This document shows, in pieces, positions 1 to 6,200 of a DNA stretch of 8,211 bases. The DNA is from an uncultured Flavobacterium sp. (GTDB taxonomy: Bacteria; Bacteroidota; Bacteroidia; Flavobacteriales; Flavobacteriaceae). A program made the position numbers and the translations under genes. The stretch lies in assembly GCA_945957245.1 (NCBI GenBank), contig CAMFLD010000107.1, positions 1-8,211 of the forward strand, read 5' to 3'. The notes beneath the pieces were generated by a model. It was given only the letters and a program-made list of their open reading frames with translations. It searched no databases and was not told the origin of the DNA. Position 1 is the stretch's first letter. Each line of letters starts with the position of its first letter.

Positions 1-121
1 GATAGATCTCGTGCGTGAGCTTTACACGAAGTAACATTAATGAGACGGCTATTAGTCCCAAAATCACCAAATTTGAATTCTGTTTGCGGTTAAAAAGATA
101 AACGGTGAGGATTTTATTCAT
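1..121 (-). CDS. Membrane protein, N-terminal part only; resembles DUF1361 family
   Basis: An open frame starts at ATG (121-119) and runs off the left edge after 40 codons. The protein begins MNKILTVYLFNRKQ. A hydrophobic stretch at about residues 18-31 follows, then LRVKLTHEIY. A short basic/polar start, one membrane helix and an LRxKxTH-like segment recall the beginning of DUF1361 integral membrane proteins of Flavobacteria, whose function is unknown. That family name is from memory of the pattern and rests on few residues; only the membrane character is seen directly. It lies 54 bases downstream of the winged-helix regulator gene on the same strand, so it may be the last gene of that operon, or it may use its own promoter (a TAACTTTG box is at 157-150). 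The missing C-terminal part would show the diagnostic motifs. Confidence 0.6.
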   Translation of the reverse strand, partial: MNKILTVYLFNRKQNSNLVILGLIAVSLMLLRVKLTHEIY

Positions 122-149
122 ATGTAATTTTTAAAAGTTCTTTGTATTT

Positions 150-157
150 CAAAGTTA
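150..157 (-). promoter_or_regulatory. Possible -7 box (TAACTTTG) before the partial membrane-protein gene
   Basis: On the minus strand TAACTTTG matches the Bacteroidota -7 consensus TAnnTTTG exactly and lies 28 bases upstream of the ATG at 121. No TTG is visible at the expected -33 distance (the sequence there is an A/T run), so this may be a weak internal promoter or chance in AT-rich DNA. Confidence 0.3.
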
Positions 158-175
158 AATTATAAAAAAATAGCG

Positions 176-472
176 TTACTTTTTTTGGATTAATTTTTCA
201 AGTGCTTCAATATGTTCCCGGAATGCTTTTTTTCCCGCAACTGTTGCAATATAACGGGTGTTGGGTTTTTTGCCTATAAATTGTTTTTCGATTGAAACAT
301 ATTCTTCAGCTTCCAATGCTTTCACATGGCTTGCCAGATTACCATCGGTAACGCCAAGGGTTTCTTTCAACATATTGAAATCGGCACTTTCATTTACCAT
401 CAATACCGACATAATCCCAAGACGTATCCTGTGATCAAAGGCTTTATTGATATTTTGAATTATACTTTTCAA
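176..472 (-). CDS. Small winged-helix transcriptional regulator (HTH_34 type)
   Basis: This 98-residue protein is almost entirely one winged-helix DNA-binding domain. Residues 12-28 (FDHRIRLGIMSVLMVNE) form the first helix. Residues 31-53 hold the helix-turn-helix, with LKETLGVTDGNLASHVKALE as the likely recognition region. Residues 58-77 form the wing (YVSIEK, GKKPNTRY, TVAGKKAF). The pattern fits HTH_34, a MarR/ArsR-like family of short regulators without a separate ligand domain, common in Bacteroidota beside membrane-protein genes. No metal-binding cysteines are present. The start must be TTG at 472-470: the next in-frame ATG (residue 21) would remove the first helix. This TTG shares the bases TTGA with the stop of the upstream hydrolase gene, which implies translational coupling. 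It probably regulates its own operon, but this is inferred from gene order. Confidence 0.88.
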   Translation of the reverse strand: MKSIIQNINKAFDHRIRLGIMSVLMVNESADFNMLKETLGVTDGNLASHVKALEAEEYVSIEKQFIGKKPNTRYIATVAGKKAFREHIEALEKLIQKK

Positions 473-1137
473 TTCTTATAAGTGTCTACAACAGTTTCTA
501 AAAAGGGAGAGTCGGCAAGCTGAGACGGAGCTACAACCAGTTCTTCCAAAGGAACTTTGTTGCCATAGCGCTCAGCCAGAACAGCTTTGACTTTAGGATC
601 GGTTAAGTTAAAATGCTTCATCTTTTCCAGTTTACAAAGTTCAATATTAGCACCGTTTTTATATATTTTCCAAACTAATTCCGAACAATAGATTCGATCA
701 TCGCCCCATCCGAAATATAAATCATAATCTTTGCCTTTGAATTGGTTTCCGTACGATTTCATTTTATCTAACGTAGCTTTATTCAATACTTTTGGAGCAT
801 TTTTGAGGCGTTTTACCAAATAGTAATTGCCTTTACCATGTTTGATCCAGTCTTTTAATGGGCTGATGCTCACAGGTTGAACGGCTTCGTAAACATATTT
901 TTCGCCTTTAATGTCATAAATAATACCACAATGTGAAAATTTGGAGCGGGTGGCAATCCTTACCGCTTCACACTGCGGAGATTCGGAAGACTGGAATATA
1001 ATATCACCATCGTGAATCAGACTGAATTCACTTTGATTGGCTTTAAGGAATACCTTTTTAGGCACAACTGAATTTATTTTACCAAATACAGCTATGGCAA
1101 TCAAAAGTAATACCGCTAAAAGTCCGGCTTTCTTCAT
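469..1137 (-). CDS. YiiX/YebB-like permuted papain-fold cysteine hydrolase (C92 / NlpC-P60 superfamily)
   Basis: About 222 residues. Residues 4-19 are a hydrophobic signal peptide or N-terminal anchor without a lipobox, so the enzyme should act in the periplasm or at the membrane. The core begins with LIHDGDIIFQ (near residue 40). It shows the signatures of permuted papain-like amidases of the YaeF/YiiX family: a His in KFSHCGII (about residue 69), a Glu in YVYEAV (about 84) and a Cys in IYCSELVWKIY (about 151), giving a plausible Cys-His-Glu set in the circularly permuted order. Related enzymes hydrolyse amide or thioester bonds in cell-wall or lipid substrates; the substrate here is unknown. 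Length is normal for the family. The start is taken as ATG at 1137. A TTG directly before it (1140) also follows the upstream stop and would add one residue. The gene begins 3 bases after the membrane-protein gene and overlaps the regulator gene by 4 bases. Confidence 0.85.
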   Translation of the reverse strand: MKKAGLLAVLLLIAIAVFGKINSVVPKKVFLKANQSEFSLIHDGDIIFQSSESPQCEAVRIATRSKFSHCGIIYDIKGEKYVYEAVQPVSISPLKDWIKHGKGNYYLVKRLKNAPKVLNKATLDKMKSYGNQFKGKDYDLYFGWGDDRIYCSELVWKIYKNGANIELCKLEKMKHFNLTDPKVKAVLAERYGNKVPLEELVVAPSQLADSPFLETVVDTYKN

Positions 1138-1140
1138 CAA

Positions 1141-1773
1141 TTAATTTCTTTCGTATTTAAAATGCATCATGGCTCCATATATGATATGGCAAACGCCAAA
1201 TCCCAAAGCCCAAAAATACAAACCATAACCCATATAATAAGAAGCCAGCAAACCAATTATTACTAAAGTTATCCCCAAATACCTAACATCCTTAAAAGTA
1301 TTTTTACTGGCATTAATGCAGCCAAGTCCATAAAAGAGCAGCGTTACAGGAGCAATTAATCCGTAATATTCTTTGTCAAGTAATATAAGAGCAAAAATAC
1401 CTCCTGTTATTAAAGGAATGCTGAAATTGATAAGCAGCCTTTTAGCTAAATCGGTCCAAACTTTTTCTCCCTGCTTTTTGGCTTTAGCAGAGCTTAAAAG
1501 CAAACCGGTTACAAGGGAAGCGAAAAGTACTAAAGAAGCAGTTATGAAAAGCCTGTAAGTAATATTCCATTCAGAATCAGACATTGGATTTCGGCTTAAT
1601 TCCGCACCAATCCTATTGTAGCCAGGTAGTATACTATTCGCATAAGCCGCACCAATTAATGCATAAATCCCGGCCAATACCCCCGATAAACCACTTAATG
1701 ATAAGAATTGGGAAGATTTAGTCATCATCTGCTTGATGTCCTGAATGTCTTTTAGGTATTTCTCGTTTTCCAT
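1141..1773 (-). CDS. Six-helix inner-membrane protein of unknown function
   Basis: This 210-residue protein has a charged N-terminus (MENEKYLKDIQDIKQMM) and about six predicted membrane segments: near residues 28-45, 75-95, 113-132, 138-154, 165-181 and 183-203. A lysine-rich loop at 96-112 (AKAKKQGEK) should be cytoplasmic under the positive-inside rule. I do not recognise a named domain and see no transporter or enzyme motif. The start is ATG at 1773-1771, preceded by a promoter-like region shared with the divergent peptidase gene. It is the first gene of a tight minus-strand set, 3 bases before the C92 hydrolase. Six-helix proteins of this size often sit beside short winged-helix regulators in Bacteroidota, so a membrane process controlled by that regulator is plausible but not shown. 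Confidence 0.75.
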   Translation of the reverse strand: MENEKYLKDIQDIKQMMTKSSQFLSLSGLSGVLAGIYALIGAAYANSILPGYNRIGAELSRNPMSDSEWNITYRLFITASLVLFASLVTGLLLSSAKAKKQGEKVWTDLAKRLLINFSIPLITGGIFALILLDKEYYGLIAPVTLLFYGLGCINASKNTFKDVRYLGITLVIIGLLASYYMGYGLYFWALGFGVCHIIYGAMMHFKYERN

Positions 1774-1776
1774 ATT

Positions 1777-1786
1777 AAAGTACTTT
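1777..1786. promoter_or_regulatory. 10-bp palindrome AAAGTACTTT, candidate operator
   Basis: A perfect palindrome lies 3 bases upstream of the ATG of the membrane-protein gene and overlaps its predicted transcription start. A second AAAGTA occurs at 1794-1799, inside the -7 region. A symmetrical site here would suit a dimeric winged-helix protein such as the one encoded downstream in the same operon. Binding is inferred only from position and symmetry. Confidence 0.3.
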
Positions 1787-1792
1787 GAATAA

Positions 1793-1823
1793 CAAAGTAA
1801 GTAAATAATAATTTTTTGACCAA
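1793..1823 (-). promoter_or_regulatory. Probable promoter of the membrane protein / hydrolase / regulator operon
   Basis: On the minus strand a TTG (1823-1821) is followed after 20 bases by TTACTTTG (1800-1793). The second box differs from TAnnTTTG by one base. Spacing fits the Bacteroidota promoter form. Transcription would begin near 1786, giving a leader of roughly a dozen bases before the ATG at 1773. Confidence 0.45.
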
Positions 1824-1844
1824 ATGTTTTTTCAATTATTTTTG
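1815..1844 (+). promoter_or_regulatory. Probable promoter of the M28 peptidase gene
   Basis: TTTG at 1815-1818, an 18-base spacer, and TATTTTTG at 1837-1844 match the Bacteroidota -33/-7 pattern well. Transcription would start near 1851, downstream of the ATG at 1824 and upstream of the ATG at 1860. This supports 1860 as the start codon. The element overlaps the -33 TTG of the divergent operon promoter. Confidence 0.55.
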
Positions 1845-1859
1845 ATAAAAATATCCGAT

Positions 1860-3230
1860 ATGAAAAAAGCCTCTATTCTCCTGCTGTTGTTTACTTCAAT
1901 GATGTTCTCCCAAAGTAATGATCAGCAAATGCTTAGTGATATATATAAGCTGTCACTAACTAATTCAAGTTGTTATTCATGGCTCGATTACCTGTCCAAT
2001 CAGATAGGTTCCCGATTGTCGGGTTCTACAGGAGCAGAAAAAGGCGTTCAGTATACTAAAGCGCAACTGGAAAAATTAGGTCTCGATTGTGTTTATCTTC
2101 AGGAAGTTATGGTTCCCAAATGGGTCAGAGGTGAAAAAGAAGTAGCCTATATTCAGGATAATAAAACCAAAATCAGTGTGCCTGTTTGTGCCCTTGGCGG
2201 CTCAGTGGCTACAGCAAAATCAGGATTATTGGCTGAAGTTATCGAAGTGCATGGATTAAAGGAATTAGAACAGCTTGGGGCTGAAAAAATCAAAGGTAAA
2301 ATCGTATTTTATAACCGCCCTTTTGAACCGGAAAATATCAATGCGTTCAAATCTTATGGAAATTGTGTTGACCAACGGTTTTCAGGAGCTGAAAAAGCGG
2401 CCAAAATGGGAGCAGTTGGAACAATTGTCCGTTCCATGGGTTTTAGGCTGGATGACTTTCCACATACCGGAATGCAGAGTTATGGAGATTTGCCAAAAGA
2501 CAAATACATCCCAACGATAGCCATTAGTACGAATGGTGCTGAATTATTGAGCAAAAAACTCAAAGAAAACAGCAGCCTTAAATTCTACATGAAACTATCC
2601 TGTCAGACTTTTGAAGATGTTCTTTCCTATAATGTTATTGGAGAAATCAAGGGTTCTGAACATCCCGAAAAAATAATGGTAGTTGGTGGCCATTTGGATT
2701 CATGGGATTTGGCAGACGGTTCTCAGGATGATGGTGCCGGAGTAGTGCAGAGCATGCAGGTTTTAGAACTTTTCAAAAAACTAAATTACAGACCTAAAAA
2801 TACCATCCGTGCAGTTTTGTTTATGAACGAGGAATTTGGTGGAAGAGGTGGAAGGAAATATGAAGAACTTTCAAAGCAAAATAAGGAAAACCACATTTTT
2901 GCCTTAGAGAGTGACTGTGGCGGCTTTACGCCAAGAGGCTTTTCTTTTGAATGCGATGCAGCTAATTTTGAGAAAATAAACAGCTGGAAATATTTATTTG
3001 AACCTTATCTTATTCACAGTTTTGTGATTGACGGAACAGGTTCTGATATTGGACATTTAACTTCAGCCAAAATAGTCAAAGCCGGATTAACTCCCGATTC
3101 ACAGCGTTATTTTGATTATCATCATGCCGGTAATGACAAATTTGAATCAGTTAACAAGAGAGAATTAGAACTTGGAGCAGCATCTATGGCATCACTAATT
3201 TACCTTTTCGATAAATATGGGATAGATTAA
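1860..3230 (+). CDS. Secreted M28-family zinc peptidase with PA domain (carboxypeptidase Q-like)
   Basis: From ATG 1860 the protein has 456 residues. It begins with a signal peptide (MKK, then ILLLLFTSMMFS) whose predicted cut before Gln18 fits the Bacteroidota habit of exposing Gln. An ATG at 1824 would add 12 residues ahead of this signal and lies upstream of the likely transcription start, so it is rejected. Residues about 110-238 are a PA-type insert. Residues about 255-450 are the M28 catalytic domain, with zinc ligands and catalytic residues visible: His278 in GGHLDSWD, bridging Asp290 in QDDGAG, Glu324 (general base) and Glu325 in NEEFGG, Asp352 in ESDCGG, and His421 or His422 in YHHAG. 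All two-zinc site residues appear intact, so it should be active. M28 members with this layout are aminopeptidases or dipeptidases (human relative: carboxypeptidase Q). It probably works in the periplasm or outside the cell in peptide scavenging. It stands alone, convergent with the giant surface-protein gene. Confidence 0.9.
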   Translation: MKKASILLLLFTSMMFSQSNDQQMLSDIYKLSLTNSSCYSWLDYLSNQIGSRLSGSTGAEKGVQYTKAQLEKLGLDCVYLQEVMVPKWVRGEKEVAYIQDNKTKISVPVCALGGSVATAKSGLLAEVIEVHGLKELEQLGAEKIKGKIVFYNRPFEPENINAFKSYGNCVDQRFSGAEKAAKMGAVGTIVRSMGFRLDDFPHTGMQSYGDLPKDKYIPTIAISTNGAELLSKKLKENSSLKFYMKLSCQTFEDVLSYNVIGEIKGSEHPEKIMVVGGHLDSWDLADGSQDDGAGVVQSMQVLELFKKLNYRPKNTIRAVLFMNEEFGGRGGRKYEELSKQNKENHIFALESDCGGFTPRGFSFECDAANFEKINSWKYLFEPYLIHSFVIDGTGSDIGHLTSAKIVKAGLTPDSQRYFDYHHAGNDKFESVNKRELELGAASMASLIYLFDKYGID

Positions 3231-3256
3231 ATCTGTTACCGATTTTATTAATTCAT

Positions 3257-3292
3257 AAAAAAACCGTTTCAATTTGAAACGGTTTCTTTTTT
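3257..3292. terminator. Bidirectional intrinsic terminator between convergent genes
   Basis: A perfect 10-bp stem pairs AAACCGTTTC (3261-3270) with GAAACGGTTT (3276-3285) around a 5-base loop. It has an A-run on the left (3257-3263) and a T-run on the right (3287-3292), so it can stop transcription from both sides. It lies 26 bases after the peptidase stop and adjoins the stop of the giant gene at 3291-3293. Confidence 0.9.
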
Positions 3293-6200
3293 ATCGTTCT
3301 CTATTAAGGTAAATCCAACCGGTTTTCGATGATTTACCATCATTAAACTCAATCACATAATAATATGTCGCATCCGGCAATTCATTTCCGTTATCTGATT
3401 GTCCAATCCACTCTTTGGTGTAATTATACTTACTGTAAACTTTCATTCCATAACGGTTGAATATTTCCAATTTTTTCACGTTGAGAAGTTGTAAATCAAA
3501 GAAATCATTTAAGCCATCATTGTTGGCAGAAATCCCTTTTTGAATTCCGCAGAAAGCACTTGCCAAAGTAATGGATTCGTTTTTATAGCATCCATCAGGA
3601 GTTGTTACCGTTACATTAAATGTTATTGGTAAGGTTTCTGTTTCCGGAGTCGAGTTCAAATATTCAGTTACGTTAAAGCTACTTTGATTTGAACCTACAG
3701 CCTGACCGCCATTGGTAAACCAATCATAATTTGCTGAAGATGGATCAAAGCTGTTGTTGATCGCATTTACCTGAATTTCAAAATTGTAACCTACACAACT
3801 TCCTGCCATTTCAAAATCAAAACTGTTTTGTACTGTTACAGTTGTACTTCCGTTCAGAGAGCATTGACCAGGATTTGGAATAAAATCGTAATTACCAGTT
3901 TGGGTGTTATCGACTTGACTTGGAGACCAGCTTCCGGTAATCCCTTCAATGGAAGTCAAAGGCAGTATAGGTACATTTCCTCCAAAACACAACGGCGCCA
4001 AAGGGGTAAAGGTTGGTGTTACATTCTGATTGACAGTAATGGTTTGATTATTAGTCAAAGCACATTGCCCACTATTTGGTGTAAATATATAGTTGGTGGT
4101 TTGAGAATTATCTATAGCAGGTGACCAGGTTCCGGTAATGCCTTCGATGGATGTTGTCGGCAAAGCCGGAATAGTGCTTCCCGCACAGTAAGAAGGTGAC
4201 TGTGCAAATGTTGGTGTCACTTTTTGATTAACAGTAATGGTTTGATTATTAGTCAAAGCACATTGCCCGCTATTTGGGGTAAATATATAGTTAGTGGTCT
4301 GAGAATTATCAATAGCAGGCGACCAGGCTCCTGTGATTCCCTCGTTTGATGTTGTCGGCAAAGCCGGAATAACACTTCCCGCACAGTAAGAAGGTGACTG
4401 TGCAAATGTTGGTGTCGCATTCTGATTGACAGTAATGGTTTGATTATTAGTCAAAGCACATTGCCCGCTATTTGGTGTAAATATATAGTTGGTGGTCTGA
4501 GAATTATCAATAGCAGGCGACCATGTTCCGGAAATCCCTTCGTTGGATGTTGTCGGCAAAGCCGGAATAGCGCTTCCGGCACAGTAAGAAGGTGACTGTG
4601 CAAATGTTGGAGTCACATTCTGATTTACTGTTAGTGTCAGGCTTCCATTGGCAGCACATTGTCCACTATCTGGTGTAAATGTATAGTTGTTTGTCTGTGT
4701 ATTACTAAAAGCAGGTGACCATGTTCCGGTAAATCCTTCGATGGATGTGGCCGGCAATGCAATAGAATTATCTCCGGAACAAAACGGATTAATAGCATTA
4801 AATGTTGAATTTATCACAGGATCAGATAATGTGATGTTTCCTGTGCCAATGAGACAGCTGTTGATTCCATTAATCGTGATGTTTGTGTAAGAACCGGCAT
4901 TTAACCCAGCTAGAGTATAATCTCCATTATTGTTTGAGGTAATATTTAGTTGAATTGGACTTCCATCGTCGTTGTATGCAAGTTGGTAATTGGTATTAGG
5001 TGTCAGGCCAGTTATAAGAATGGAACCATTGTTTCCATGACAGGTTGTAGGATTGCTTGCGGTAAATACCGGATTGTTTTGCAAACTATAAGTAGCAATA
5101 AAGTTATTTCCAATATTGTCAATTAAAATAGTTTCATCGCAACCTGAAGTCGAATTGGAGTCTCCTGTAATATCATAGAATATTTCAATGACATAATTGC
5201 CTGCGGAGAATGCAGTCAAATCAACGGGAAACTGAGCGTCATTCAGCACGCGCTGCCATTTTTGATCACCATTATTACAAGGCCCGCCGGTAGGGAAAGA
5301 ACCTCCGCTGCAATCGTCAAAAAATGGTAAATCCATAACTGTATAAGGTCCCGGAGTTCCGGATTGTTGGTAAATTCTGTAATGAAGCCTTGCACTGCAA
5401 ACATTAGCCAGATTATTTTTAAATGTTTTTACTTCGGCTCCTCTTAATTTGAAAGTGCCGGAATTCACTAAAAAGGTTCCAAAATCGGTGTTAGGAAAAA
5501 TGTTTTGTGATGGTCCAATGATGGAAGAACCAGAACCAACAGTATTAAAGAACCCATTGGCAGCACAATTGGTCAGCCAAACAGCACTTGCAAAACTTCC
5601 GAAAGAACAGTTTTGGTATACAGTAACACTCAACTGTGTCGTGCCGGCACATTGTCCGTTATCCGGAGTAAAAACATAATTACCACTTTGAGTGTTACTT
5701 ACGGTGGCAGGTGACCAGGTTCCGGTTATACCATTCAGAGAAGTAGTAGGAAGTGTAGGTGCTGTAGTTCCATTGCAGATAGGAGCCGGAGCTATAAATG
5801 TAGGTATGGTTAATGAAGTTACAGCAATGTTTTTGGTAATACTTGTTGCGCATTGTCCTGAATCAGGAAGAAAAGTATAATTGGTTGATTGCGTGTTATC
5901 CACCGTCGACGGATTCCAGGTTCCTGTTATTCCTTCATTAGAAACATTTGGTAATGTCAAAGAAGCTCCGTAGCAAATGGATGTTGGAATTGTAAACGTT
6001 GGCGTTATATTATTGTTGACAATTACCGTTACACTGCCGGGAGCAGCACATTGTCCGGTAGTTGGAGTAAATGAATAACTGAGCGTTTGCGTATTATCTA
6101 CTACAGAAGGAGTCCAATTCCCGGAAAACCCTTCCAGTGAAGTAGTTGGTAATACTGGTGCTGTAGTTCCAGTACAAATAGAAGGTATTGCATTAAAAGT

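Noticed and set aside
164..186. A-run / T-run pair (seven A, nine bases, seven T) at the end of the regulator gene as a terminator
   Set aside because: The stem would be only A-T pairs with an unpaired 9-base centre. It is too weak to call and overlaps the stop codon region.
1373..1558. 61-codon plus-strand reading frame inside the six-helix membrane-protein gene
   Set aside because: It is antisense to a well-supported gene, has no recognisable domain and no promoter or ribosome-binding signal of its own.
2275..2520. 81-codon second-frame plus-strand reading frame inside the peptidase gene
   Set aside because: It overlaps the PA-domain part of an intact M28 peptidase and has no family resemblance.
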